From positions 3,224,001 through 3,288,000 of the forward strand of contig NZ_JAFBCC010000001.1 in the NCBI RefSeq assembly GCF_016907495.1: DNA of 64,000 nucleotides, in the 5' to 3' direction. The notes below the pieces were generated by a model, which worked only from the letters and a program-made list of their open reading frames with translations, searched no databases and was not told the DNA's origin. This DNA is from Arthrobacter tumbae (GTDB taxonomy: Bacteria; Actinomycetota; Actinomycetes; Actinomycetales; Micrococcaceae). The translations under genes and the position numbers were made by a program. Of this stretch, positions 49,614-58,787 are shown piece by piece (the stretch's first letter is position 1; each line of letters opens with the position of its first letter).

Positions 49614-50025
49614 GCGCGCTCTCCTCGGTGTCGCTGTGGCGGCGTGTATGCCACCAGCGAGTCTAGCGGCCGGTACAGCCGGTAGTGATGGGCATGTGAG
49701 ACAATGAACGTGGCTGGTACGGGAACCACATTCCGGTGCCGGTCCAGTGACAGGCTTCCGGTTCTGCCGGCGACGCTCCTGCGGATTTGGCACTTCATGG
49801 TGAACCCCGCAGAATCCGCCGGGCAGAACCCGCGCTGGTTTCAGCGATCGGGCAGGAAAAGCGCCACTGGTCATCGAGTGATGCCGCGCCCCATGGTTGG
49901 CGCGACCTTGAGCGACACAATAACGACTTCCGGGTGACGCGTGCACATACGCCGCGGACACCCGACCAAGCGCCTCGCGGCGACGGAATGTGGACGCCGT
50001 TCGCGGGGGTGGAGCACAGCCGAAT
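49614..50025 (+). other. Intergenic region and long leader of the RNase E/G gene
   Basis: These 412 bases contain no gene that I can support. An extended -10-like element, TGA followed by GACAAT (49697-49705), could start a leader of about 315 nt. A nested hairpin lies at 49760-49830: GGTTCTGCC (49760-49768) pairs with GGCAGAACC (49822-49830), and GCGGATT (49781-49787) with AATCCGC (49813-49819). Long folded leaders on RNase E genes can mediate autoregulation. Confidence 0.45.
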
Positions 50026-53000
50026 ATGGATTCAAACGCATCAGATACCTCAGAGGTCCTGACGGACACAGCTGAGCAGGAAGCGCCCGCACGCAAGGCG
50101 CCGCGTACCCGACGCAAGAAAAACGACGACGCCGCCGAGAGCCCGGATGCCTCACCGGCCTCCGCGCAGAGTGACGACGCCCCGCAACCCACACGCCGCC
50201 GTCCTTCCCGCCGGGCGTCGCAGCCTGAGGTCAGCCTGCCGGAGTCCCCGTCCGAGCCGCCGTCAGTCGGCTCAGTCCCGGCCGGGTCTGCTGCTGACGC
50301 GCCGACCGGCGAAGCTGTCGTCGAAGATGGCCAGTCCTCGAGCGATGCGGCTCCAGCAGAAAAGCCCGCGCGCACCCGGCGTACCCGTAAAGCCACAACC
50401 GACGTCAGTCCTGAGTCTTCCCCGGCGGCAAAGGAGGCCCCGGATGCGGCCGGCTCCGCGCCGGAGCGGCCCGTCCGCCGTCGTCGTGTGGCAACGAAAG
50501 CAGCAACCGTAGAGGACCCTGCCGAGCCTGCAGTGACAGAACCTGCAGTCACAGAGCCTGAGGCAGCTGAACCTGCTGTCACGGAACCTGTTGTCAAGAA
50601 CTCTGCTGTCACTGAATCTGCGGCGCCGAATGCCCAGTCCGTTGATTCTACCGAGGCGCCGGCCGCCGACGAGGAAGCTCCTTCCGGGGGCACCGAGCCT
50701 GATGGCCGTGGTGGCCTGGACCCCTTCGCCGTTCCGGATTCACCGGTATCCCTGCTTTTCCATGCCCCGGACCTCACCGCGGTTGTGCCGCGGACGCCGC
50801 CGAAGACCGCACCGAAGGTCGTTACCGAGGTTGTCGAAGACGACAATGAGGGCGATGACGACGGGCGCGGGCGTCGCCGAAGCAGGCGCAGCAGGAGCCG
50901 CAGCCGGGCCGCGGAGTCAGAGGCCTCCGAATCCGGGTCGGAGTCCCGGAACCAGGCGCCGGCGGAATCCGGTGAGGAGAGCGAACCGGTGACCTCCCGC
51001 CGTCGCCGTCGCCGTCGCCGCGGGGATGAGGACCTCGAACTTACCGGCGGGCAGGATGATGACCCGCCGAACACGATCACGCGTGTACGCGCTCCGCGGC
51101 AGAGCCAGGAGGCGCCGTCGGACCAGGTGACGAGCGTGAAGGGTTCCACCCGGCTGGAGGCCAAGAAGCAGCGCCGTCGTGAGTCGCGGGATTCGGGCAG
51201 GCGCCGCCAGGTCATCACCGAGGCGGAGTTCCTTGCGCGGCGTGAATCCGTTGACCGCCAGATGGTGGTCCGCCAGCGCGACGACAGGATCCAGATCGGG
51301 GTCATGGAAGACGGAGTGCTCGCTGAGCACTTCGTGTCCAAGACCCAGCAGGATTCGCTGATCGGGAACGTGTACCTCGGCAAGGTCCAGAACGTCCTGC
51401 CCAGCATGGAAGCCGCGTTCATCGACATCGGGCGGGGACGGAACGCCGTGCTGTATGCCGGCGAGGTCAACTGGGACGCGGCCGGCCTGGACGGCCAGCC
51501 ACGCCGCATTGAGCTTGCGCTGAAGTCGGGTGACCCGGTGTTGGTGCAGGTCACCAAGGACCCGGTGGGTCACAAGGGCGCGCGCCTGACCAGCCAGATC
51601 TCCCTGCCCGGGCGGTACCTGGTGTACGTGCCGGGAGGTTCCATGACGGGCATCTCGCGCAAGCTTCCCGACGTCGAGCGCAACCGCCTCAAGCGCATCC
51701 TCAAGGACAGGCTTCCGGAGAACGCAGGCGTCATCGTGCGCACGGCGGCAGAGGGAGCCAGCGAAGAGGAACTGACCCACGACATCAACCGCCTCCGCTC
51801 CCAGTGGGAGACGATCGAGGGCAAGGCGAAGTCCACCAAGACGCTCGCGCCCGAGCTGCTTTACGGAGAGCCGGACCTGACCATCAAAGTGGTCCGGGAC
51901 GTCTTCAACGAGGACTTCTCCAAGCTGATCGTCTCCGGTGAGGAAGCCTGGGACACCATCGAGGCGTATGTGATGTACGTAGCTCCTGACCTCGTGGGCA
52001 GGCTCGAGAAGTGGACGAAGGACGAGGACATCTTCGCCGCCCGGCGCATCGATGAGCAGATCCACAAGGCGCTGGACCGCAAGGTGTTCCTGCCTTCCGG
52101 CGGCTCGCTGGTGATCGACCGGACGGAAGCCATGACGGTGGTCGACGTGAACACCGGAAAGTACACAGGCAGCGGCGGCAACCTTGAGGAAACCGTCACC
52201 AAGAACAACCTCGAAGCAGCCGAGGAAGTCGTCCGGCAGCTTCGCCTGCGTGACATCGGCGGCATCATTGTCATCGACTTCATCGACATGGTGCTTGAGG
52301 CAAACCGTGACCTCGTGCTGCGGCGGCTCGTCGAGTGCTTGGGACGTGACCGGACCAAGCATCAGGTCGCTGAGGTCACCTCGCTTGGGCTCGTCCAGAT
52401 GACCCGCAAGCGGATGGGAACCGGGCTGCTTGAAGTGTTCGGCGAGAACTGCGAGCACTGCGGCGGGCGCGGCGTCGTCACCCATGACGAACCGGTTGAA
52501 CACCGCAGGCATGCCGTCTCCACGGAGAACCACCAGCAGCACCTGCGCCAGGAAAAGATCTCCCGCAGCGAGCGCAAACGGCGGGCGAAGACTCCGCCGG
52601 TGGAGGAGCACGTTCCCGCGCCGGAACCGACGAAGGCCGACGACGCCGAACGCCAGGCTCGTGCCGAAGCGGCGCGGGCTGCCCTGGCGAGTATTGCCGC
52701 TGCCACCCATGCGGCGCATGAGCACGATCATGAACAGGGCAGCCCTCCTGCGGCGGAAGCGCCGTCGTCGGCCGCTGTGCTGACGATCAACGGCGAGAAG
52801 GTGACGCTGCCGAAGGCGAAGAACGCTTCCGCTTCCGTCCGTCCTGAGACCGCCCTGACGCTGGAGAGTTTGACGGAGGCCTTCAACCGCTACCCTGCGG
52901 CGGGTGAGACAGACCCAGTCAGTGCGGCGCGCGAGTCTGCGAGCCCGGCCGGCGGGTCCGTGGCGCCTGTGGATGACATACCGGTGGCCGGTCCGGAGGC

Positions 53001-53253
53001 GGCGCGGCAGGGGGCCGCCGCAGCCGACTCCGGTGCGGCGCCGTCGTCGGGCCGTCGCAACCGGCGGCACCGCGCGGCCAGCAGCGCCCAGGGCTCGGCC
53101 GCGAACGCCACGATCGAGCGTGCAGGCACTGAGGCGGCCGCCCCGGCAGCCGGAACACAGTACGTCGCCCGCGCCGGGACGCCTGCAGCCAAACCGCAGC
53201 AGTCAGAAGAGCCCATGATCCTCGGAGTCGGGGTTCCGGCCTCCGAGCTGTAG
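50026..53253 (+). CDS. rne: Ribonuclease E/G
   Basis: The 1075-residue endoribonuclease is involved in RNA processing and decay. The first roughly 420 residues are a disordered, acidic and Arg-rich extension with AVTEP-type repeats and the cluster SRRRRRRRRGDEDL. An S1 domain follows (about 421-530, with VYLGKVQNVLPSMEAAFIDI), then the catalytic domain with AMTVVDVNTGKYTGSGG and VIDFIDMVLEANRD (metal-binding Asp), and a zinc-link Cys pair CEHCGGRG. The last roughly 245 residues are low in complexity. This layout is that of actinobacterial RNase E/G (RhlA-type scaffold at both ends). The ATG 50026 has GGAG at 11 nt; GTG 49990 is possible. Confidence 0.93.
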   Translation: MDSNASDTSEVLTDTAEQEAPARKAPRTRRKKNDDAAESPDASPASAQSDDAPQPTRRRPSRRASQPEVSLPESPSEPPSVGSVPAGSAADAPTGEAVVEDGQSSSDAAPAEKPARTRRTRKATTDVSPESSPAAKEAPDAAGSAPERPVRRRRVATKAATVEDPAEPAVTEPAVTEPEAAEPAVTEPVVKNSAVTESAAPNAQSVDSTEAPAADEEAPSGGTEPDGRGGLDPFAVPDSPVSLLFHAPDLTAVVPRTPPKTAPKVVTEVVEDDNEGDDDGRGRRRSRRSRSRSRAAESEASESGSESRNQAPAESGEESEPVTSRRRRRRRRGDEDLELTGGQDDDPPNTITRVRAPRQSQEAPSDQVTSVKGSTRLEAKKQRRRESRDSGRRRQVITEAEFLARRESVDRQMVVRQRDDRIQIGVMEDGVLAEHFVSKTQQDSLIGNVYLGKVQNVLPSMEAAFIDIGRGRNAVLYAGEVNWDAAGLDGQPRRIELALKSGDPVLVQVTKDPVGHKGARLTSQISLPGRYLVYVPGGSMTGISRKLPDVERNRLKRILKDRLPENAGVIVRTAAEGASEEELTHDINRLRSQWETIEGKAKSTKTLAPELLYGEPDLTIKVVRDVFNEDFSKLIVSGEEAWDTIEAYVMYVAPDLVGRLEKWTKDEDIFAARRIDEQIHKALDRKVFLPSGGSLVIDRTEAMTVVDVNTGKYTGSGGNLEETVTKNNLEAAEEVVRQLRLRDIGGIIVIDFIDMVLEANRDLVLRRLVECLGRDRTKHQVAEVTSLGLVQMTRKRMGTGLLEVFGENCEHCGGRGVVTHDEPVEHRRHAVSTENHQQHLRQEKISRSERKRRAKTPPVEEHVPAPEPTKADDAERQARAEAARAALASIAAATHAAHEHDHEQGSPPAAEAPSSAAVLTINGEKVTLPKAKNASASVRPETALTLESLTEAFNRYPAAGETDPVSAARESASPAGGSVAPVDDIPVAGPEAARQGAAAADSGAAPSSGRRNRRHRAASSAQGSAANATIERAGTEAAAPAAGTQYVARAGTPAAKPQQSEEPMILGVGVPASEL

Positions 53254-53271
53254 CCGCCGTCGCCTGAGCAG

Positions 53272-53309
53272 AACACGCCGTTCCCCTGAATCCGGGGGAA
53301 CGGCGTGTT
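53272..53309 (+). terminator. Intrinsic terminator after rne
   Basis: AACACGCCGTTCCCC (53272-53286) pairs perfectly with 53295-53309 around an 8-nt loop, followed by TTT. It ends rne transcription 60 nt before the TPP riboswitch. Confidence 0.85.
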
Positions 53310-53368
53310 TCGTTGTGCGGTGTTTCGGTGTGCAGCGGTGAGCCGCCGCACGGTAGGGTAGGCCACAG

Positions 53369-53466
53369 TGACACGCGGTGCCCGTTCGGGGCTGAGATAA
53401 AACGCGTTGAACCTGATCTAGAGATGGCCGCCACCAGGCGGCCTTTGGCCTAGCGGAGGGATGTCG
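53369..53466 (+). promoter_or_regulatory. TPP riboswitch (THI element)
   Basis: The conserved cores are present in order: GGTGCCCG (53377-53384), GGCTGAGAT (53390-53398), TTGAACCTGATCTAGAG (53407-53423), a variable GC-rich extension (GGCCGCC / GGCGGCC), and TAGCGGAGGGATG at the 3' side. P1 can close between GACA (53370-53373) and TGTC (53462-53465). The 3' strand includes GGAGGG, the ribosome binding site of the ThiD-TenA gene, so TPP binding probably blocks translation directly rather than by a separate terminator. Confidence 0.9.
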
Positions 53467-53469
53467 CGG

Positions 53470-55041
53470 ATGAGTATTCGCACGCTCGTGGAGCACAGAG
53501 AAACACCATCGGTCCCAGCTCGGGCGCGGACCATTCCGCGCGTGCTGAGTATCGCGGGAACAGACCCCACCGGCGGAGCCGGTATCCAGGCGGACCTGAA
53601 AAGTATCGGGGCGCAGGGTGGCTACGGCATGGCTGTCGTTACTTCCCTCGTTGCGCAGAATACCCGGGGGGTGCGCAGCGTGCATACGCCGCCGTCGGCG
53701 TTCCTCGATGAACAGCTGCAGGCGGTCAGCGATGACGTCACCATTGACGCGGTGAAGATCGGCATGCTCGGCGACCCGGACACCATCCGGACAGTGAGGG
53801 GATGGCTGCCGCGGGCCTCCGGGGCCGTCGTCGTGCTCGATCCGGTCATGGTCGCAACCAGCGGGGACAGGCTCCTTGCGGCCGACGCGGAGGACGAGCT
53901 GCGCGCCCTGGTACCGCTGGCTGACCTCGTGACGCCGAACCTGCCGGAGCTCGCGGTACTGCTTGGCGAGTCGGTTGCGCCAAGCTGGGAAGCGGCTCTG
54001 GAGCAGGGCAAGCGGCTCGCAGTATCAACGGGTACCTCCGTGCTGGTCAAGGGCGGCCATCTCGAAGGTGCCCTTGGGTGCCCGGATGCGCTCGTGAACG
54101 CGTCCGACGACGCCGGCACCGTCACGGTGGTGGGCGGCACGCGGATTGATACACGGAACACGCACGGCACCGGCTGCTCCCTGTCGGCGGCCCTGGCGAC
54201 CGTCCAGGTGCGCACCGGAAACTGGCATCAGTCGCTCATCATCGTGAAGACGTGGCTCCGGGGTGCGCTCGAACGGGCGGACGAGCTCAATGTGGGGCAG
54301 GGAAGTGGACCGATTCATCACTTTCATGAATTCGTTCCGGGTCCCATTCCGGAAGCTCCGGCAGACGACCGCCCGTTCAGTCAGCGGGTCTGGGAGCTCA
54401 CCACGCGCCACCGTGCGGCGATCGACGCGCTAGGGTTCGTGCGTGCGCTCGGCGACGGAAGCCTGCCGGCTGAGCAGTTTGCCTATTATCTGGCGCAGGA
54501 TGCAATCTATCTGGCGGGCTATTCGCGCGTGCTGTCCAGGACCAGCGCGCTTGCGCCCAGCGAGGCTGAGCAACTTTTCTGGGCGCGGTCTGCACTCACG
54601 TGCCTTGAGGTGGAGTCCGAGCTTCACCGGACGTGGCTGACCGGACGTGGGCAGCCTGCAGGGCAAGGGCCGGTGACCAAAGCCTATGTGGATCATCTGC
54701 TGGCGGCTGCTGCCCATGGAGGCTACGGCGTTCTGGTGGCAGCAGTCCTGCCGTGCTTCTGGCTCTACGCGCACGTGGGTAGCGCCTTGCACGCGCAATG
54801 GAGCGGCTCCGGAGCCGGCCAGGACCACCCGTACGCAAGCTGGCTGGAAACGTATGCGGATCCTGCCTTCGCGGAAGCCACTGCACGTGCAATCTCCATT
54901 GCAGATGCGGCTTTCGCAGCTGCCTCGCCCGCAGATAAGGCGGCGATGATCGAGGCTTTCGAAGCCTCTGCCTGGTACGAACACGAGTTCTTCGACGCGC
55001 CGACACGCCTTGATTTGCGGGATTCCACGAAATTGCCGTAA
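53470..55041 (+). CDS. thiD: ThiD-TenA fusion: hydroxymethylpyrimidine kinase with thiaminase II domain
   Basis: The 523-residue bifunctional protein is for thiamine synthesis and salvage. The ThiD part (about 20-290: RVLSIAGTDPTGGAGIQADLK, TRNTHGTGCSLSAALAT with the anion hole) phosphorylates HMP and HMP-phosphate. The TenA part (about 305-515: FSQRVWELTTRHRAAID, YYLAQDAIYLAGYSRVL, LPCFWLYAHVG with the likely nucleophile Cys) recycles pyrimidine from thiamine breakdown products. The start at ATG 53470 is 9 nt after GGAGGG; the ATG at 53461 is too close. It is preceded by a TPP riboswitch. The ThiDP-dependent Dxs enzyme is nearby. A similar fusion is known in yeast (Thi20). Confidence 0.92.
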   Translation: MSIRTLVEHRETPSVPARARTIPRVLSIAGTDPTGGAGIQADLKSIGAQGGYGMAVVTSLVAQNTRGVRSVHTPPSAFLDEQLQAVSDDVTIDAVKIGMLGDPDTIRTVRGWLPRASGAVVVLDPVMVATSGDRLLAADAEDELRALVPLADLVTPNLPELAVLLGESVAPSWEAALEQGKRLAVSTGTSVLVKGGHLEGALGCPDALVNASDDAGTVTVVGGTRIDTRNTHGTGCSLSAALATVQVRTGNWHQSLIIVKTWLRGALERADELNVGQGSGPIHHFHEFVPGPIPEAPADDRPFSQRVWELTTRHRAAIDALGFVRALGDGSLPAEQFAYYLAQDAIYLAGYSRVLSRTSALAPSEAEQLFWARSALTCLEVESELHRTWLTGRGQPAGQGPVTKAYVDHLLAAAAHGGYGVLVAAVLPCFWLYAHVGSALHAQWSGSGAGQDHPYASWLETYADPAFAEATARAISIADAAFAAASPADKAAMIEAFEASAWYEHEFFDAPTRLDLRDSTKLP

Positions 55042-55043
55042 TC

Positions 55044-55194
55044 TTGATCTTCGGTGCGGCGCCCTCGTATGGCTATTTTCGGGGCGTGGATGCATCGTGA
55101 GTGCATTAGCACCCCTCCGGCTGCGCTGAGAACAGCGTACGGCCCCGGAATCAGTATGCAAACAGTTTGATCGTCGAGAGAAGTGAGTTCCCAA
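55044..55194 (+). promoter_or_regulatory. Promoter and hairpin leader of rplU
   Basis: TTGATC (55044-55049) and TATGGC (55068-55073), 18 nt apart, form a promoter candidate. The predicted leader (about 55080-55194) folds into two hairpins: one closed by GGGG/CCCC with ATGCA (55090-55094) pairing TGCAT (55102-55106), and one with CGCTG (55124-55128) pairing CAGCG (55133-55137). GAGAGAAG precedes the GTG start. Ribosomal protein leaders often bind the product, so this may be an L21 autoregulatory leader, but its structure does not allow a family assignment. Confidence 0.4.
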
Positions 55195-55503
55195 GTGGTG
55201 TACGCGATTGTCCGCGCAGGCGGCCGCCAAGAAAAGGTTTCCGTGGGAGACCTCGTAACCCTTGACCGCGTCCCCGGTGAGGCCGGCAGCAGCTTCAAGC
55301 TGCCTGCTCTCCTTCTGGTAGACGGCGACAAGGTGACTTCAGCAGCACAGGATCTGGCAAAGATCAGTGTCACTGCCGAAATCGTCGAGAATCTTCGGGG
55401 CCCGAAGATTGTTATCCAGAAGTTCAAGAACAAGACCGGCTACAAGAAGCGCCAGGGTCACCGTTCAGAGCTCACCAAGGTCAAGATCACGGGTATCAAG
55501 TAA
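55195..55503 (+). CDS. rplU: 50S ribosomal protein L21
   Basis: The 102-residue ribosomal protein is recognised by [18 protein letters not shown] at the N-terminus and [22 protein letters not shown] near the C-terminus, where basic residues contact 23S rRNA. An alternative GTG 12 nt earlier would give four extra residues that other L21 proteins lack; the GTG at 55195 makes the usual V/MVYAIV start. It is first in the order rplU-rpmA-obgE, conserved across bacteria. Confidence 0.97.
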   Translation: MVYAIVRAGGRQEKVSVGDLVTLDRVPGEAGSSFKLPALLLVDGDKVTSAAQDLAKISVTAEIVENLRGPKIVIQKFKNKTGYKKRQGHRSELTKVKITGIK

Positions 55504-55559
55504 CCGCTGCAGGTTCCTCGATCCAAAGATTCTGTTTCAGAAAAGGGCAGGCATAACAG

Positions 55560-55820
55560 ATGGCACATAAGAAGGGTGCGAGTTCCACTCGCAACGGTCG
55601 CGACTCCAACGCGCAGTACCTCGGCGTGAAGCGCTTCGGCGGACAGGTCGTCAAGGCAGGCGAAATCATCGTCCGCCAGCGCGGAACCCACTTCCACCCC
55701 GGCGCAAACGTCGGTCGTGGTGGCGATGACACGCTGTTCGCACTCGAAGCCGGTGCCGTCGAGTTCGGCACCCGCCGTGGACGTCGCGTTGTCAACATCG
55801 TGGGTGCGGCTGCCGAGTAG
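55560..55820 (+). CDS. rpmA: 50S ribosomal protein L27
   Basis: The 86-residue protein starts [17 protein letters not shown] and has the core [19 protein letters not shown]. It lies near the peptidyl transferase centre, with the N-terminus reaching the tRNA CCA ends. Unlike Firmicutes such as Staphylococcus, it has no cleavable N-terminal extension. It follows rplU by 56 nt and precedes a strong terminator, so some transcripts end before obgE. Confidence 0.98.
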   Translation: MAHKKGASSTRNGRDSNAQYLGVKRFGGQVVKAGEIIVRQRGTHFHPGANVGRGGDDTLFALEAGAVEFGTRRGRRVVNIVGAAAE

Positions 55821-55864
55821 TACTCGCAACCGCACACCACAGCAGCGTTACGCAAGAGCACTAG

Positions 55865-55901
55865 GTGGGGTGAGCCAATCAGGCTCACCCCACTTTCTTT
55901 T
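55865..55901 (+). terminator. Intrinsic terminator after rpmA
   Basis: The stem GTGGGGTGAGCC (55865-55876) pairs perfectly with 55882-55893 around AATCA and is followed by TTTCTTTT (55894-55901). It is the most classical terminator in the window. It separates rpmA from obgE, whose start is 50 nt downstream. Confidence 0.93.
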
Positions 55902-55950
55902 AAGCCGATAAGCTCGGCAAAAATGAGAAGTTTCTCAAGAGGAGTACACC

Positions 55951-57546
55951 GTGGCAAGCTTCGTTGACCGGGTAGTTCTGCACGTCTCGGGCGGCACCGG
56001 CGGACACGGGTGCGTCTCGGTCAAGCGGGAAAAGTTCAAGCCGCTGGGCGGGCCTGATGGCGGTAACGGCGGAGACGGCGGAGGCGTCATTCTTCGCGTT
56101 GACCCGCAGACCACCACCCTCCTGGATTACCATCATGCACCGCACCGCCATGCCACCAACGGTGGGAACGGCATGGGTGACTGGCGCGAGGGAAAGCGGG
56201 GAGAGACGCTTATCCTTCCCGTCCCGGACGGCACGGTGGTCAAGACGCGCGACGGCGAAGTATTGGCTGACCTTGTTGGTGCCGGTACCGAGTACGTGGC
56301 AGCTGCCGGGGGGCAGGGCGGCCTCGGAAACTCCTCCTTGTCATCGCAGAAGCGCAAGGCGCCCGGTTTCGCGCTCCTGGGCATTCCCGGCGATGCGCGC
56401 GACGTGGTGCTGGAACTCAAATCCATTGCAGACATCGCGCTGGTCGGGTTCCCCTCGGCCGGAAAGTCCAGCCTGATTGCCGCCATGTCTGCGGCTCGTC
56501 CAAAGATCGCGGACTACCCATTCACCACTCTCCGTCCCAACCTCGGAGTCGTACAGGCCGGGGAGGTCCGATTCACCATCGCGGATGTTCCCGGACTCAT
56601 CGAAGGCGCAAGCGAGGGCAAGGGGCTGGGCCACGACTTCCTGCGCCACGTCGAGCGCTGCGCCGCCCTCGTCCATGTGCTTGACTGCGCTGCGCTGGAG
56701 ACGGACAGGGACCCGCTGAAGGACCTGGAGATCATCGAAGGTGAGCTTGATCGCTACGCCGTTGACATGAGCTACGCCGGTCCCGGCGGTGAAGTTGTAC
56801 CGCTCAATGAGCGCCCGCGCCTGGTGGCACTCAACAAGGTGGACGTTCCCGACGGCCGGGACATGGCCGAGTTCGTGCGTCCGGATCTCGAAGCCCGCGG
56901 ATACCGTGTCTTCGAGGTCTCAGCCACCAGCCACGAAGGGCTTCGGCAGCTCGGCTTCGCCATGGCGGAGATCGTGCGCGAGGCACGCGAGGTGCTCGAG
57001 ACCGTGCCTCCGGTTGTCGCTCCCGCTGTGCTGCGCCCCCGTGCAGTCAACGCCAAGGGATTTGTCATCCGGCGCGAGGAAAAGAATCTCGAGCCCCTCT
57101 TCAGGGTCCTGGGTGAGAAGCCGGAGCGCTGGGTGAAGCAGACGGACTTCACAAATGACGAGGCTGTTGGCTACCTTGCGGACAGGCTCGCTAAGTTGGG
57201 TGTTGAGGAACAGCTCTTCAGGAGTGGGGCCAAACCGGGGGACACCGTGGTGATCGGCGAGGGCGACGGCGTCGTCTTCGACTGGGAGCCAACCATGATG
57301 GGTGGAGCTGAACTTCTGGCCTCTCCTCGCGGCACGGATATTCGTTTGGCCGAGTTCGTGCGTCCCACGCGCGACGAGAAGCGGGAGGACCACCAGACCC
57401 GGAAGGATGCGCGGGCTGCGGCGCGCGACGAACTCGAGGCGGAGCGGAAGGCCGGCATCTGGACGGAGTCGGTCAACTACAAGCACTCCGGGCCCAAGGC
57501 AGCGAAGAACGACAGCGACACTGACACAGGTGACGGCGAGGACTGA
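55951..57546 (+). CDS. obgE: Obg/CgtA GTPase
   Basis: The 531-residue essential GTPase is involved in 50S ribosome assembly and stress control. The Obg domain is glycine-rich (residues 1-157; [17 protein letters not shown]). G-domain motifs are GFPSAGKSS (G1), DVPGLIEGA (G3) and NKVD (G4); the C-terminal OCT domain has [20 protein letters not shown]. The C-terminal tail is long and charged, as in actinobacterial members. The GTG start has AGGAG 6 nt upstream. ProB and ProA follow, a frequent order. Confidence 0.97.
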   Translation: MASFVDRVVLHVSGGTGGHGCVSVKREKFKPLGGPDGGNGGDGGGVILRVDPQTTTLLDYHHAPHRHATNGGNGMGDWREGKRGETLILPVPDGTVVKTRDGEVLADLVGAGTEYVAAAGGQGGLGNSSLSSQKRKAPGFALLGIPGDARDVVLELKSIADIALVGFPSAGKSSLIAAMSAARPKIADYPFTTLRPNLGVVQAGEVRFTIADVPGLIEGASEGKGLGHDFLRHVERCAALVHVLDCAALETDRDPLKDLEIIEGELDRYAVDMSYAGPGGEVVPLNERPRLVALNKVDVPDGRDMAEFVRPDLEARGYRVFEVSATSHEGLRQLGFAMAEIVREAREVLETVPPVVAPAVLRPRAVNAKGFVIRREEKNLEPLFRVLGEKPERWVKQTDFTNDEAVGYLADRLAKLGVEEQLFRSGAKPGDTVVIGEGDGVVFDWEPTMMGGAELLASPRGTDIRLAEFVRPTRDEKREDHQTRKDARAAARDELEAERKAGIWTESVNYKHSGPKAAKNDSDTDTGDGED

Positions 57547-57592
57547 TCCCGCCAGGCACCAACAGAAACTCCGTAATCAACAGAAGGAATCG

Positions 57593-58741
57593 ATGACCGT
57601 AAAGCGCCCGATCAAAACCCGCTCCGGACTGGCGAAAGCCAAGAGGATTGTTGTAAAGGTAGGTTCATCCTCGCTCACGTCGCTCTCCGGAGGACTTTCC
57701 GATGAAGCGCTGTTCGCGCTGTCCGATGTTCTCGCTGCGCGGCACAACGAAGGGACCGAGGTCATCCTCGTCTCGTCGGGCGCGATTGCAGCGGGTCTCG
57801 CTCCGCTCGGACTCGCGCGGCGACCCAATCAGCTCTCGTCCCAGCAGGCGGCTGCCAGTGTGGGACAGGGTCTGCTCATGGCGCGTTACACCCACGCATT
57901 CGGCGCTCACGGTGTCACCGTCAGCCAGGTCCTGTTGACTCTCGATGACCTGATACGGCGAAGCCACTACGCGAATGCGCACCGTGCAATGGAGCGGCTT
58001 CTGAACTTCGGTGTGGTTCCCATCGTCAACGAGAATGACACTGTGGCGAGCTCCGAGATCCGTTTCGGGGACAATGACCGTCTGGCCGCCCTGGTGGCCC
58101 ACCTGGTCAAGGCTGATGCGCTGGTTCTGCTCTCTGACGTCGACTCCCTGTATGACGGTCCACCCAAGGACGGAGCACAGCGCATCCCCGAGGTCCGTGG
58201 ACCTCAGGATCTTGAGGGCGTGAGCATCGGCCGGACAGGGAAAGCCGGGGTCGGTACGGGCGGCATGGTCACGAAAGTCGAAGCTGCCACGATCGCCGCT
58301 TCCTCCGGCATTCCGGCACTCGTCACTTCGGCAGAGAACGCCGGAGCGGCGTTGGCCGGAGAGGACGTGGGCACCTGGTTCAGTACCAATGGCCGCCGCC
58401 AGCCGATCCGCCTGCTCTGGCTGGCCCATCTGGCCCGGATCCAGGGAACGCTCACGCTTGACGACGGCGCGGCCAAGGCCGTGGGGGAGCGGCGGCGGTC
58501 GCTTCTGTCGGCTGGGATCGTCTCAGTCGGGGGAGAGTTCGAGGCTGGGGATCCCGTCGAGATGGTGGACCGTGCAGGTGCGGTCATCGCCCGGGGACTG
58601 GTGAACTACAGTTCATTCGAGTTGCCGCGGATGCTCGGCAGAACCACCCGCGAGCTGTCGAAGGAACTCGGCAGGGAATACGAGCGTTCGGTGGTGCACG
58701 TGAACGACCTCGTGGTCCTGAATGCGGTTGCCTCTTCCTGA
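57593..58741 (+). CDS. proB: Glutamate 5-kinase
   Basis: The 382-residue first enzyme of proline synthesis phosphorylates glutamate at the gamma carboxyl. The amino acid kinase domain has RIVVKVGSSSLTS and FGDNDRLAALVA; a C-terminal PUA domain (about 280-370, GAVIARGLVNYSS) is present. The ATG at 57593 lies about 10 nt after AGAAGGA. The gene starts 46 nt after obgE; the open frame continues upstream into obgE but those residues are not ProB-like. The product goes to ProA, encoded 43 nt downstream. Confidence 0.96.
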   Translation: MTVKRPIKTRSGLAKAKRIVVKVGSSSLTSLSGGLSDEALFALSDVLAARHNEGTEVILVSSGAIAAGLAPLGLARRPNQLSSQQAAASVGQGLLMARYTHAFGAHGVTVSQVLLTLDDLIRRSHYANAHRAMERLLNFGVVPIVNENDTVASSEIRFGDNDRLAALVAHLVKADALVLLSDVDSLYDGPPKDGAQRIPEVRGPQDLEGVSIGRTGKAGVGTGGMVTKVEAATIAASSGIPALVTSAENAGAALAGEDVGTWFSTNGRRQPIRLLWLAHLARIQGTLTLDDGAAKAVGERRRSLLSAGIVSVGGEFEAGDPVEMVDRAGAVIARGLVNYSSFELPRMLGRTTRELSKELGREYERSVVHVNDLVVLNAVASS

Positions 58742-58772
58742 CCCCCAGCTGGGGTTGGGACGGTGTGCTCGT

Positions 58773-58787
58773 TAGACTGGGGTGATG
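58773..58787 (+). promoter_or_regulatory. Candidate -10 element for a leaderless proA transcript
   Basis: TAGACT (58773-58778) ends six bases before ATG 58785. There is no good -35 element, and the gene may also be read from the proB transcript. Confidence 0.3.

Noticed and set aside
48975..51557. 860-residue minus-strand open frame over the VKOR gene and the rne 5' half
   Set aside because: Only its last 212 residues look like a protein (VKOR). The rest is antisense to the repetitive, low-complexity part of rne and shows no family resemblance.
50917..53070. 717-residue minus-strand open frame antisense to rne
   Set aside because: High GC content keeps the opposite strand free of stops. The residue composition is random-like and no ribosome binding site is seen.
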